From Bacteroidetes bacterium MED-G20 (GTDB lineage Bacteria; Bacteroidota; Bacteroidia; Flavobacteriales_D; Parvicellaceae), in NCBI GenBank assembly GCA_905182745.1, contig CAJJCR010000005.1, positions 112,764 to 157,847 of the forward strand: 45,084 nucleotides of DNA, in the 5' to 3' direction. Every line of letters begins with the position of its first letter. The stretch's first letter is position 1. Of this stretch, positions 34,557 to 45,084 are shown piece by piece. Both the position numbers and the translations under genes were made by a program. Below the pieces are notes generated by a model that was not told the origin of the DNA, ran no database searches, and saw only the letters and a list, made by a program, of their open reading frames with translations.

Positions 34557-37500
34557 ATGATAAGAAGTTACTTTAAAAATATCCCATTTAAATCGCATTA
34601 TTTTTTTTCTTTTTTAATTTTTCAATTATTCTTTTCTATTGTTTTTGCTCAATCGATTAATTTTAAATACGGAGAATTTGATTTAACTAATTCTTATGAG
34701 GATTTCCTTAAAGAAGAACCTGTCGGGCCATCTTTAAATCAAACAAACTATTATAAAATAATACGGTTTAATTCAATTCCAAAGAGGGATACTAGAAGTG
34801 AATTAGAATCAAAAGGAATTCTTTTTATAGATTATATTTCTCAAAACGCATATACAGTTTCTATTCCGTATAATTTCTTGAAATCTAATCTTGTTGGCTA
34901 TGATATTACTCATGTACAGGATATTCCTAAAATTTTAAGATGTGATCCTGCAATTTTTGAATCTCCTATTCCACAATGGGCAGATAAAGGCAATAAAATT
35001 AATCTGGAAATTATCTTAATGAAAAATTATGAGTTAAATTTTTTCCTAGAATATTTAGATGCTTTAGGTTCTACTATTATTGACATTAATAGTTCTGCAA
35101 ACATTGTAAGATGTGAATTTCCTAAAAATAAATTAATGGAGCTTTCGGAAATTCAATACGTTAATTTTATTTCTTTTATCTCGGCACCTGGTGAACCCGA
35201 AGATACTGGTGGGAGGTCTTTACACCGATCAAATTCTATAAATACACAACTTTATAACGGTCGTAAATACGATGCTTCTGGAGTTAGTGTTTGTGTCAAT
35301 GACGATGGATTTGTTGGTCCCCATATTGATTTTAAAGGTCGGACAGAGCAAAGTACTGTCGCCAATGATTTAAATGGAGACCACGGTGATATGGTTGCGG
35401 GAATACTTGGTGGAGCAGGTAATTTAAATCCTCAATACGAAGGAATGGCCAAAGGTGCTAAAATACACGTTAGACAATATAGTTCATCTCTCCCGAATTC
35501 TGTGCAATTGAATAATGATAGTAATGTTATGATATTTTCTTCATCCTATGGCAATTCATGTAATGCAGGCTATACCTCCTTGTGTTACCAAATTGATAGA
35601 GAAATAGTATTAAATCCGTCTCTGATTCAAGTTTTTTCTTGTGGAAATTCAGGAAATAGCAATTGTGGTTATGGTGCTGGGTCTGGCTGGGGAAATATTA
35701 CTGGTGGCCATAAGCAAGCCAAAAATGTAATTGCTACTGCAAATTTAAATTATAATGGAACTTTAGTTTCTAGTAGTAGTAGAGGCCCAGCTTCCGATGG
35801 AAGAATCAAACCAGATATTGCTGCTCATGGAAATGGTCAGATATCTACAGATCCTAATAATATCTATAATGCAGGAAGTGGAACATCAGCTGCAGCTCCA
35901 GGAATTTCTGGTGTTTTGGCACAACTATACCAAGCTTATAGAGAACTAAATTCAGGTTTAGACCCAGAATCAGGGCTTTTAAAAGCCTGTTTGTTAAACA
36001 CAGCCCAGGATTATGGAAACACAGGTCCAGACTTCTCTTACGGCTGGGGAATTGTCAATGCATTGAAGGCTGTAAAGGTTTTAGAAGAAAATAGATACCA
36101 AGATTCTTTAATTGACAATGGGGAATCACACACGATTAATTTTACAATTCCAGAAGGAACTAAAGAAGCAAGAATTATGTTGTATTGGATGGATCCAGAA
36201 AGATCTCCATCATCTTCCATATCTCTTCTTAACGATCTTGATTTGAAAATAAGTAACAACAGTAGTGATTTCTACCCTTGGGTTTTAGATCCTACTCCAA
36301 ATTCTTCTTTATTGTCCTTGCCTGCAACCACTGGTGAAGATCACTTAAATAATATGGAACAGGTTACAATATTTGATCCTGTATCAGGAAATTACTCTGC
36401 AGAAATATCTGGTTTTAATATTCCTGTTGGGCCACAAAAATACTACCTACTATATGAATTTATTTCCGATGAAATTATAGTTACTTATCCAATAGGTGGA
36501 GAGGGAGTAATTCCCTACAGAGCAGAATTTATTCAATGGGATACCTATGGTACTCAAGGATATTTTGATGTAGAATATTCTGTTGACAACGGAGTCTCTT
36601 GGACTACAATTGGTAACCAAGTAAATGGTTCATCTAGAATAAAGCAATGGCCAATTCCAAATTCAGTTTCTGGACAAGCGCTTGTTAGAGTTTCTAGAGA
36701 TGGGATTTCAGGTCAGTCTTCTGATGTTTTTTCAATTATAGATTTCCCTAAAAATATTAATATAAATAATGTTTGTGAATGTGAGTTTTCAATAAGCTGG
36801 AACGAAGTTCCATTTGCAGCAAAATACGAGATTTCAGTTTTAGGTGAAAAATACATGGATTCTATTGGCTCTACATCCGAAACTTCTTATAATATTCCAA
36901 TAGATAATCCAAATGATGAAGTTTGGTTTTCTGTAAGGGCAATTACTGAAAATGGCACTAAAGGGGTTAGAGCAGTAGCAGAATATTATGACGGAAGTGG
37001 TGTTTCTAATTGTTTGTTAAATTCTAATTTCTATACCAACAAATCTCAATTATGTACAGATTTTCCAGTGAATCTATTTGATCAGACCATTGGATGTCCA
37101 ATAAGTTGGGATTGGAGTTTCATCCCAAATACAGTTACTTATTTAGAAAACACCAATTCAAATTCACCAAACCCTGTAGTAAGTTTTGAAAATGATGGTT
37201 TGTATCAAGTAAGCTTGACCACCGAGAATGCAAATTCAATAAGTTCCATTGAGAAGAATGATTTTTATAATGTTATATCTGAAGACCTTTTATCGGAAGA
37301 AATAGAGCTTTCTGAGGATTTTAGCGCTTTAAATTTCCCTCCTGAAAATTGGGAGGTTTTAAATATTGGTCAAAATTCTTCTTGGAAAGATACCAGTATA
37401 TTTACTCAAGAAGGGTTGCAAAATAGAGTAGCTTTTTTTAATAATAATTTAGTTGGTAATTTTGATAAACTTATTACTCAACCTATTTATTTGGATAATG

Positions 37501-38084
37501 AACTGTCCAATCCATATTTGTCTTTTGATGTTTCTTATTCTTCGAATTCAGATAGTTTTGAAGATGCTTTGTTGGTAGAAGTTTCTAAGGACTGTGGTTC
37601 TACTTTTACAGACACTATTTATTTTAAATCTGGAAAGTTTTTGTCTACGGATATTCAAAATAACTCGACCAACTCTAACCACCATACATTCAGAAAGGAA
37701 TTTGTATCACTAAAAGAGTTTCTAGGAAAAAGAATTAATATATCCTTTCTAAGCAATAGCGACGGTGGTAACAATATTTATATAGATAATGTAAATCTTA
37801 CAAATAGATCAACAGAAGATTTCAATCCATTAGTTTTTGAAATATTTCCAAATCCAAGTTCTGGAATTTTTAATTTATATTTTGAAGACTTTTCTATTGA
37901 AAATTTTGATTTGACTATTGTGGATATTTCTGGTAAATTAATTCTTGACAAGGATTACTCGTTTTCAAATGGTAGCCCAAGAATGGTTTCTTTAAACTTG
38001 TTGAATATTTCTAAAGGAGTTTATTTGTTAAGAGTAAATGCTAAAGACAGAAGTATCGTTAAGAGATTTGTTGTAAGTGATTAA
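34557..38084 (+). CDS. Subtilisin-like (S8) serine protease exported by T9SS
   Basis: A large secreted or surface-bound peptidase of 1175 residues. A signal peptide (FLIFQLFFSIVFAQS) is followed by a pro-region of about 200 residues. The S8 domain has the triad Asp249 (CVNDDGFVGP), His276 (GDHGDMVAGILGG) and Ser444 (GSGTSAAAPGISGVLAQL). Next are a jelly-roll-like P domain (RIMLYWMDPERSP, LNDLDLKI), a beta-sandwich around 640-720, a fibronectin type III-like part (ISWNEVPFAAKYEISV), a PKD-like segment (WDWSFIPNTVTYLENTNS) and a MAM/choice-of-anchor-like region. The last 75 residues are a T9SS type A sorting domain: IFPNPSSGIFNLYF, LTIVDISGKLI and GVYLLRVNAKDRSIVKRFVV. The catalytic set is complete. 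Target proteins are unknown; nutrient acquisition is the usual guess. Confidence 0.93.
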   Translation: MIRSYFKNIPFKSHYFFSFLIFQLFFSIVFAQSINFKYGEFDLTNSYEDFLKEEPVGPSLNQTNYYKIIRFNSIPKRDTRSELESKGILFIDYISQNAYTVSIPYNFLKSNLVGYDITHVQDIPKILRCDPAIFESPIPQWADKGNKINLEIILMKNYELNFFLEYLDALGSTIIDINSSANIVRCEFPKNKLMELSEIQYVNFISFISAPGEPEDTGGRSLHRSNSINTQLYNGRKYDASGVSVCVNDDGFVGPHIDFKGRTEQSTVANDLNGDHGDMVAGILGGAGNLNPQYEGMAKGAKIHVRQYSSSLPNSVQLNNDSNVMIFSSSYGNSCNAGYTSLCYQIDREIVLNPSLIQVFSCGNSGNSNCGYGAGSGWGNITGGHKQAKNVIATANLNYNGTLVSSSSRGPASDGRIKPDIAAHGNGQISTDPNNIYNAGSGTSAAAPGISGVLAQLYQAYRELNSGLDPESGLLKACLLNTAQDYGNTGPDFSYGWGIVNALKAVKVLEENRYQDSLIDNGESHTINFTIPEGTKEARIMLYWMDPERSPSSSISLLNDLDLKISNNSSDFYPWVLDPTPNSSLLSLPATTGEDHLNNMEQVTIFDPVSGNYSAEISGFNIPVGPQKYYLLYEFISDEIIVTYPIGGEGVIPYRAEFIQWDTYGTQGYFDVEYSVDNGVSWTTIGNQVNGSSRIKQWPIPNSVSGQALVRVSRDGISGQSSDVFSIIDFPKNININNVCECEFSISWNEVPFAAKYEISVLGEKYMDSIGSTSETSYNIPIDNPNDEVWFSVRAITENGTKGVRAVAEYYDGSGVSNCLLNSNFYTNKSQLCTDFPVNLFDQTIGCPISWDWSFIPNTVTYLENTNSNSPNPVVSFENDGLYQVSLTTENANSISSIEKNDFYNVISEDLLSEEIELSEDFSALNFPPENWEVLNIGQNSSWKDTSIFTQEGLQNRVAFFNNNLVGNFDKLITQPIYLDNELSNPYLSFDVSYSSNSDSFEDALLVEVSKDCGSTFTDTIYFKSGKFLSTDIQNNSTNSNHHTFRKEFVSLKEFLGKRINISFLSNSDGGNNIYIDNVNLTNRSTEDFNPLVFEIFPNPSSGIFNLYFEDFSIENFDLTIVDISGKLILDKDYSFSNGSPRMVSLNLLNISKGVYLLRVNAKDRSIVKRFVVSD

Positions 38085-38121
38085 AAAAAGTCCGAAACAT
38101 ATTTTATGTAACGGACTTTTT
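38083..38121. terminator. Bidirectional intrinsic terminator between the subtilase gene and tRNA-Arg
   Basis: AAAAAGTCCG and CGGACTTTTT form a 10-bp stem with a 17-base AT-rich loop. T runs follow the stem on both strands, so it can end the subtilase transcript on the plus strand and the tRNA transcript on the minus strand. Confidence 0.85.
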
Positions 38122-38123
38122 AG

Positions 38124-38197
<74 letters not shown>

Positions 38198-38208
38198 AAT
38201 TTATCGCG

Positions 38209-38216
38209 CAAAAATA
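38209..38216 (-). promoter_or_regulatory. Candidate -7 box (TATTTTTG) for tRNA-Arg
   Basis: On the minus strand the bases read TATTTTTG, an exact TAnnTTTG match 12 bases upstream of the mature tRNA 5' end, the right distance for a transcript starting a few bases before the tRNA. A -33 TTG is not visible. The remaining 38217-38419 stretch holds no gene that I can see. Confidence 0.45.
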
Positions 38217-38419
38217 GAAAAAATGTTGGACTTCCTAGTTATCTTTTATATTTAGTGAAAAAAATCTTTAGATTTTAATTTACATAAGAATTTTAAAAGA
38301 TATTTAAGCAATAAATTTCTCTTAGCAGATTAGTTTATATTTACACAAAATTTATAAGTACCCAACACCTAATACATATTTATTGTAATTATTAATAATT
38401 AATTTTTCATAAACATAAT

Positions 38420-40771
38420 ATGGTTTTCAAAAAAGTTATTTTTTCATTTTTCCTATTTTGTTCTCTAAACATTTTAGTAGCCCAAACTAATCCACTAAAT
38501 ATTCAGCAATTTGCTCATATACCAAATAGTGGCTTTATGGTTCCCTCTGAACTAAATGATATTTGGGGTTGGGTAGATAGTGCAGGAAATGAATATGCTA
38601 TTGTAGGAATGAATGATGGTACTTCCATCATTGATTTATCCGATCCACTCAGTCCTCAAGAAGTATTGTTTGTTCCTGGAATGAATTCTATTTGGAGAGA
38701 TATTAAAACCTATGGAAACTATGCTTACGTAACCACAGAAGCTATGAATGGATTATTAATAATTGATTTATCTAACTTGCCAGACAGTGCCAACACCAAT
38801 ACATATCTTTACACTGGTCCATCCAATGCTCAGTGGCAAAGAGCTCATAATATATATATAGACGATAGAGGATATGCTTATATTTTTGGGGCAAATAGAG
38901 GAGTTGGTGGTGCTATTATTTTAGATTTAAACCAAGATCCAACACAGCCTGTTGAAATTGCCGATATCAATAATTGGTATGTTCACGATGGTATGGTAAA
39001 AGGAGATACTTTATTTCTTGCTAATGGAAATAACTCTCTTTTTTCTCTTTGGGATGTTTCCAATCCTTCAACTCCAGTTTTATTAGCTCAAAACCCAACT
39101 GTTGGATACTATTCTCATAATATATGGTCTTCAGATGATGGAAATTACATTTATACAACTGAAGAAGACAACGGTGGACACCTTTCAGAATTTAATATTA
39201 CCGATTTAAATAATATTGATCTCACTGATAAAATACAAGCTGAACCTGGAAATAATATAATGCCCCACAATGCATTTTATATCAACGATTATATAGTTAA
39301 TTCTTACTACACCACCGGAATTCAAATATTTGACGTAAAAAGTAAAGGAAATATAGTTAATGTTGGTCATTTTGATACATCTCCTAACTTTTCTGGTCCA
39401 GGATCCAATGGCTGTTGGGGAGTTTATCCTTACCTGCCAAGCGGAATTATTATAGCTTCAGATATTGAAAATGGTTTTTTTGTTTTAGATCCAGATTATA
39501 AAAGAGCAGCTTATTTGGAAGGAATAATTACCGATGCATCTAGCAATACATTTTTAAGCGGAGTAACTGTTGAGATACTCAATAGCAACAACAATACTCT
39601 GTCTAATGTTGGGGGAGAATTTAAGCTTGGATCACTAAATTCAGGCACTTACAGTGTTGTTTTCTCTCATCCTTTATACCAGTCAGACACTATAAATCAG
39701 GTAGTTCTTCAAAACGACTCTACTACAATTTTAAATTTAGTAATGTATTCTTTAACTCCACTAAATTTAAATATAGAAAGTAAAAGTTCAGTTCTTAATT
39801 CTTCTCTTTCTGGTGTTGATTTTACTATTACTAATGAAGATTTCACTTACAGCGGAACTACAGATCAAAATGGTTTATTTACCATTAACAACTTAATTCC
39901 TGGATCTTACAATATTTATGCAGGTTTATGGAGCTACAAAGACTTTTGTGTGGAATCATTGAATATCATTAGCGATAATACGCCGAGTTTTTAATTTCTC
40001 TTGAGGAGGGTTATAGAGATAGATTTAATATCGATATGGGTTGGACAGTAAATTCATCTGCAGCATCTGGATTGTGGGAAAGAGATATACCTACAGTAAC
40101 TATCTATAATAATTCAGATACGTGTAGCCCAGCTTTTGATAGTGAGGATTGTGGAAATATGGCTTTTATAACTGGCAATTTGGGCTCCTCTCCATCGGCA
40201 GATGATGTAGATTTAGGGTACGTCCAATTAGTATCTCCTACTATTTCTCTGGATTCAAACCAAACCAACTATTTACACTGCAATCTATGGTGGAGAAATT
40301 TTTTAGGTGGCACCACATCGGACGATACTCTTTTTATAGATGTAAATGATGGAGTTAATAAAGAAAATTTATTTTTTATTCAAAGTGACAATCCTAAAAA
40401 TTGGTATAAGCTATCTCTTGAAATACCAAATACTATAAATCTTAGTAGTTTTAAAATTGAGATAACTACTGCAGACTGGGACTTCTGGGGTGGATCATTT
40501 AGTAGAGGCAGGAATTGACAATTTTTATATTGATAATTATTACAGTACAAATATTACTAACTCCACTAATAATTCTATAAATGTCTTTCCAAATCCAACA
40601 CTAGATGGAATAGTACAAATTCAAGGTGTAAAAGTGCCATTTGAATACAGTTTATATAATATTTCCGGAAAATTAGTTCAAATGATCTAATGTTTCAACA
40701 AAGAGATTCAAATATTAGAAAAGGGACTTTACATCTTAAAAATAAAAGATGGTGTCAAATATCTTCTTTAA
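38420..40771 (+). CDS. Choice-of-anchor B / LVIVD-repeat protein with T9SS sorting domain, frameshifted
   Basis: A secreted surface protein of about 780 residues when its frames are joined. Signal peptide (IFSFFLFCSLNILVAQ), then a six- to seven-blade propeller of LVIVD repeats (about 30-370: NDGTSIIDLSDPLSPQEV, NYAYVTTEAMNGLLIIDLS, VHDGMVKGDTLFLANG). Two carboxypeptidase-regulatory-like domains follow (EGIITDASSNTFLSGVTVEI and the next). The first frame ends at 39994. LISLEEGYRDRFNIDMGW continues it in the -1 frame; at about 40494 one extra base separates DWDFWGG from HLVEAGIDNFYIDNYY. In the sorting domain (NVFPNPTLDGIVQI, LYNISGKLV) a TAA at 40688 is in frame with the ending FNKEIQILEKGLYILKIKDG, whose stop is 40769-40771. 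Two compensating indels that restore SNDLMF explain it. Function of the propeller is unknown. Confidence 0.8.
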
Positions 40772-40783
40772 GAGAATTATCTT

Positions 40784-43700
40784 TTAGAAGATATTGATTT
40801 CTAAAATCTTTCTAAGCACATCAAAATAAAGTGTAATAGTAAGAAGTAGAGTCATTAGCCAAATAACAATAAGATTGGCATTAAAAGTATCAAATTTATA
40901 ATCCAAAAATATTTAGATGGAGCATAAAAATGTGCTCCAAAATATTTGTGATTTACTGGGTCTAAATAAATAGGATCTGACTTTTGTATAAGGCCAGTTT
41001 CGTCTTCAGTAATAAATGTCAAAGAGTTAGAATTAGTTACAAAATCTTCAAGACTATGGTTGTTGTAACTATTTTTAAATTTTTGGAAATGGTATTTTTT
41101 AAGATAGGACATTAGGTTTTTATAAGATCTATATTCTTTTGAAGAAATTATTTTTTGTTTTTTTAAAGCTCTCAGTTTTCTTATAAAGTAGTATCTGGAT
41201 CAGTTTCACGAATTAAAATTTCATCTTTTGAATTGAGAAGCTATTGTACTGATTCATGTAATAATCTCTTATGCTAGTTAGGTAATTATGAAGCGCTAAA
41301 TAATTTTTTTTCTCCATATTGTTGTTTTCAATTGTCAACAAGAGCTTTTCTATGTCTTCATCACTATAAAGATCTTGATGAATTGAAGTTTTTTATTTCT
41401 TTTCTAATTTCATTAATTATTACATTTGTCCATCTCTTTTAATTTTATCTATTTCTGTATGTAGTGGATGTTCTTTTTGTGCAGTTCTATAAAAATTAGT
41501 CAGTTTAGAATCTAGATTACTTTCCCATTGGTCTTTTTTCCAATTGGCAAATGACATTTTTTTATCAAATTTAAAAAATCGTCTTTTCATATTCATTGTC
41601 CTTGAACTGTACGACGGTCAATGCTTCATAAGCCCATCTAGATGCCATTACATTTCCAATAGTTGGCACTTCAGATTTTGAAGAAAAATAGGGGTGAAGC
41701 TTGTCAAAAGGAACAATAATTCCACTGAATAAAAGCTGTGGAATAATACAAATAGGAATTAATATATAAATGACTTTGACAGAGTTAAAGCTGGCTGAAA
41801 TATTTAAACCAAGTAAATTTGCAAAACAGGAGGTTGAGAAAAGAATCATCCAATGTGCAAAGAATAATCCATCAATTCCTAGAATAAAATTCCCGACTAA
41901 TACATAAAATACAGTTTGAATAGCAGAGATTAAAAACATGATTCCAATTTTTGAAAACAAGTAACTTCCCTTACTAAGATTTAAAAACTTTTCTCTTTGT
42001 AGAATTTTTAAATTTCCAATGATTTCTTCAGAACTAGTGGTAAGACCAATAAATAAAGCAACTATTACAGAAATAAAAAGGTATTGTGGAAGATTATCGC
42101 TATTGTAGAAAGTATACTCTAATTCATGTTTTAAATAATTAGTTTCTAAATACTTCATGAAAAATGCTAGAATACCTGCAAGTAAAGGAGCCTCAAAAAG
42201 AGTAATAATCATATACTGAGTATTGGTCAGTTTCGACTTTACATCTCTTATGAAAAAGATTCCAAATTGTTTCAAAAGACTTGGTATTTTAAAAATACTA
42301 TCTGGAATTTTTTGTTCTTTATTTTCGTTGGGTTGAGGGTCAATTAGTTTTTGATAATGTTTGTTCCATTCAATAGGGGAAACTTTTCTATTTCCAGTAA
42401 GTTCTCCATATTCATCTACCACCTTCATATCGATGGTATTAAATATCTGTTCTGGATTTACATTTCCACAAGTTTCACATTCGCTTTCGTCTGCATTTAC
42501 GTGGTTTATTAATTTTTTGAAGTAAACTACTGCATCTACTGGGTCTCCTTTATAAATTGGATATCCACCAACATCAAGAATAATCAATTGGTCAAACATT
42601 TTATAAATTTCAGAAGATGGTTGGTGAATAACTACAAAAATTAATTTTCCTTTTAGAGCTAGTACTTTTAACAAATCCATTATGATTTCTGAATCGTTGG
42701 AAGAAAGTCCAGAAGTGGGTTCATCAACAAATAGTATCGATGGTTCTCTAATTAGCTCTAGGGCAATATTTAATCTTTTTCTTTGACCACCAGAAATTGT
42801 CTTAGAAAGAGGATTACCTACTTTTAAGTCTTTGGCTTCAAAAAGTCCAATTGAAACAAGAACCTCGTTTACTAGTTCTACTAATTTATCATCTTCATAA
42901 TTTCCAAAACAAAGCTTTCCATTGTAATATAAATTCTCAAAAACTGAAAGCTCCTCAATTAATAAATCGTCTTGGGGAACAAATCCAATAACACCCTCTA
43001 AAAGTTTAGGGCTTTCGTAGAGTCCAATTCCGTTAATTTTAATTTCTCCACTAGAGGGTGGATAGTTTCCGTTAAGAACATTTAATAAGGTAGATTTTCC
43101 TGAGCCAGATCCACCCATTATTCCAACAAGTCTTCCAGATTCTTCTTTAAAAGTAAAATCGTATAAGCCTTTTTTCCTGAAGAGAATTCATATTCTATAT
43201 TATTGGCTGTAAATTCAATTTTATTTCATCTACTGGTTTCTAAGAGAAATTGGGCTATAATATCGCTGTAATATATTGGTGCAATTTTGGTGTTCTTAAT
43301 TGAGGACCCTTGTCTTATAACCTTGATAATATTTGGAGAAAGTATCTTGGCCGTTTAAAAATAATTCTTGTTTTCCAAAGTAACGTATGAAATAGGTTTT
43401 TACCGAGGATACTCTAAGAACTGAAATGCTTCCTTTAATTCCATCTGCATATTAGTCGTTCCTCCTTTATATCGTGATTTGATTTTGAATTAATAGTAAG
43501 ATGATTGTCGTGATTAGCTAGCTTATTTGACGAAGATTCTGCAAATTGTAATATTTCTTGATACTCTTCATTGGTAATGTTAAAAGTATCTGCTACCGTT
43601 TCTGCAAATGCCAATTCTTTTTCTGTATGTAAATCATCTGCAAAAATAAATTCTAAGATTCTTATCAAAACAATTACTTTTTGTCTTTGTTCTAATTCTT

Positions 43701-43983
43701 CATTTATTTGAGTACATATTCTAAGAACTTTAACAGAGTTTACAGAAGTTCTTTTTTTCTTGCTGTCTTTAGCTCTTTTAGTCCCGTGTCGTTCTTTAAT
43801 AAATTCGTCAAATATTTTTAGGTATTTAACAACAAGTTCAGATGTTAAATCTTGTTTAAGTAAGATTTCTACTATGTTTTTAGATGTGTCCGCAGCAACA
43901 ATTTCATCCGATTCTTCTATTACATCAATTTTTGCCACAATAGCAAAAAGTTGCATAAGAGCTTTAAGAATTCTTTCACTCAT
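40784..43983 (-). CDS. TerB-like / ABC ATPase / ABC-2 permease fusion transporter, heavily frameshifted
   Basis: One gene of about 1060 codons, broken into fragments at 43983-43435, 43118-41571, 41112-40855 and shorter pieces between. N-terminus (1-140) is TerB-like: helical, with acidic RILEFIFADDLHTEKELAF. A linking domain reads ADGIKGSISVLRVSSVKTYF, FGKQELFLNG and GSSIKNTKIAPIYYSDIIA. The ABC ATPase has Walker A MGGSGSGKSTLLNVL, signature ISGGQRKRLNIALEL, Walker B ILFVDEPTSGLSS and switch VVIHQPSSE. ABCG-type membrane helices (YLFISVIVALFIGLTTSSEE, VIYILIPICIIPQLLFSGII) follow. The C-terminus, after several breaks, ends in ANLIVIWLMTLLLTITLYF and LRKILEINIF, stop at 40784-40786. Breaks that can be placed: about 43448, 43312, in-frame TGA at 43226, T run 43170-43175, 41583, 41427, 41392, 41200-41230 and 40908. 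Substrate unknown. Confidence 0.82.
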
Positions 43984-44125
43984 TTATAAATGTTTAGATA
44001 TGAATATACCAAAAAATTGAACTTGTTTTTTTATTTTTCACAAAGATTCAAAATTTGAGTACCTTATTTGTATAAAATTTATTTTCCTTTATAAAAATAT
44101 AACTCTTAATTCTTCGAAATAGAGA

Positions 44126-45084
44126 ATGTCAAAGCAATTAAATAACAAAGAAATAATCAATTTTATTGATGTAATTATACCTATTGCTATGCCAAAACTT
44201 TTGTCTTATCATTTAAAGGCCGAAATGAGATTAAATATTGGTCAGCGAGTGTTGGTTAATGTTGGAAAGAAGAAACAGTACTCAGCAATAGTATTTAGAG
44301 TTCACCAACAAAAGCCACCCTATCAAACAAAGGAAGTTTTAGAAGTTTTAGATAATGAGCCAATTGTAAATTTAAAACAGCTTGAACTTTGGGCATGGAT
44401 TTCTAGATATTACATGACTACAATGGGAGAAGTTATGATGGCCGGTCTCCCAAATAGTCTCAAGCTAAACAGCGAGTCCATTTATCTACCATCAATAAAC
44501 AAATATTCGGATAAGGAATTATCAGTTTTAAAACCAAGTGAGCAAAAGATTATAGACGCCTTACAACACAACCAGCAAATGAATTTGAAAGAAATTTCAG
44601 ACTTGTTGCAAATAAAATATCCGCACGTTTATATAAAAAACTTATTGAACTTAGGATTGATTCAAGATTATGAAGCTCACCAAGAAAAATATCGTGTAAA
44701 AACAATACAAAAAATAAATCTTCATTCTAGCTTAAAAAAAGATGAAAGGCTTCTTAAGGGCGCTTTTAATAAACTTTCTAAAGCACCTAAACAAGAAGAG
44801 TTACTTTTAAAATTCTTACAGTTAAATCATGACCTATCTGGAAAATCTGTGATTAAAAAGAAACTTTTGAGTGAGGCTAATTTATCAGCTGCAGTTTTAA
44901 AGGGATTAGTAGATAAAAATATTTTAGAAATTGAAAATTTTGAAGACAGTAGGATTAAAGATGTCACTAAGATTTCAAAAAAAATGCCTAAGCTTTCCGA
45001 TTTCCAATCCATAGCATTTAATAAAATTGATAATTATTTTAAAACTGGAACTAGTTTACTACTTCACGGGGTGACAGGAAGTGG
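44126..45084 (+). CDS. priA: Primosomal protein N' (PriA helicase), N-terminal part
   Basis: The replication-restart helicase that loads the replisome at stalled forks; cut by the window end after about 319 codons, with no stop in between. The N-terminal 3'-DNA-binding domain starts FIDVIIPIAMPKLLSYHL and has GQRVLVNVGKKKQYSAIVF, then LELWAWISRYYMTTMGEVM and AGLPNSLKL, all typical of PriA. A winged-helix region follows (SEQKIIDALQHNQQMNLKEI). The last codons LLLHGVTGSG begin the Walker A loop of the helicase core, expected to continue KTE. The ATG at 44126 is the first in the frame and fits the family start. The 142-base gap to the divergent transporter gene shows no clear -7 box. Confidence 0.95.
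   Translation, partial: MSKQLNNKEIINFIDVIIPIAMPKLLSYHLKAEMRLNIGQRVLVNVGKKKQYSAIVFRVHQQKPPYQTKEVLEVLDNEPIVNLKQLELWAWISRYYMTTMGEVMMAGLPNSLKLNSESIYLPSINKYSDKELSVLKPSEQKIIDALQHNQQMNLKEISDLLQIKYPHVYIKNLLNLGLIQDYEAHQEKYRVKTIQKINLHSSLKKDERLLKGAFNKLSKAPKQEELLLKFLQLNHDLSGKSVIKKKLLSEANLSAAVLKGLVDKNILEIENFEDSRIKDVTKISKKMPKLSDFQSIAFNKIDNYFKTGTSLLLHGVTGS

Overview
The window reads as chromosomal DNA of an AT-rich member of the Bacteroidota, most likely order Flavobacteriales. The evidence is a type IX secretion (T9SS) signature (C-terminal sorting domains and a PorE-like OmpA protein), GldI-like FKBP lipoproteins, an AccD without the usual zinc-ribbon cysteines, a short ComEC, a split 5'-nucleotidase, no clear Shine-Dalgarno sequences, and several TAnnTTTG (-7) promoter boxes of the Bacteroidetes sigma factor. 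Gene density is very high and many neighbours overlap by a few bases. I see no prophage, insertion sequence, CRISPR array, plasmid module or defence island, and no convincing new multi-gene system.

Layout. 1-2.6 kb: tail of a BamA/TamA-type outer-membrane barrel, fbaA and accD. 2.7-5.3 kb: a membrane protein with a small winged-helix regulator, then a lipoprotein and a secreted protein of unknown role. 5.3-7.7 kb: NrnA-like DHH phosphoesterase and two FKBP-like lipoproteins. 7.7-12.2 kb, minus strand: RsmI-like methyltransferase, low-molecular-weight tyrosine phosphatase, dnaA, and a 5'-nucleotidase encoded as two overlapping genes. 12.2-16.5 kb, plus: YbgC-type thioesterase, PorE-like TPR/beta-propeller/CRD/OmpA protein, recN. 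16.5-22.1 kb, minus: LolA-like protein, ftsK, two envelope proteins, a family 2 glycosyltransferase. 22.2-27.9 kb, plus: ffh, folD, a biotin carboxylase, dnaK. 27.9-28.7 kb, minus: a secreted Lcl/DUF1566-like protein. 28.7-38.1 kb, plus: comEC, a small LETM1-like protein, a CPA1 Na+/H+ antiporter, a DUF6090-like protein, a large T9SS-exported subtilase. Then tRNA-Arg(TCT) on the minus strand, a T9SS choice-of-anchor B protein (plus), a TerB/ABC/ABC-2 fusion transporter (minus), and the start of priA (plus, cut by the window end).

How genes relate. Much of the window is housekeeping: replication and segregation (dnaA, ftsK, priA, recN), protein targeting and folding (ffh, dnaK), one-carbon, glycolytic and fatty-acid metabolism (folD, fbaA, accD, biotin carboxylase). 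A second layer is envelope biology: the PorE-like protein would help anchor the T9SS that exports the subtilase, the choice-of-anchor protein and probably the Lcl-domain protein.

The strongest unexplained signal is the distribution of single-base indels. Reading frames break in the BamA fragment (about three times), fbaA, an FKBP lipoprotein and dnaA, and about a dozen times between 39.98 and 43.46 kb in two convergent genes. In nearly every case the intact family sequence resumes in another frame, and one victim is essential dnaA. Sequencing or assembly error is therefore the simplest explanation. The merged reconstructions are given in the entries.
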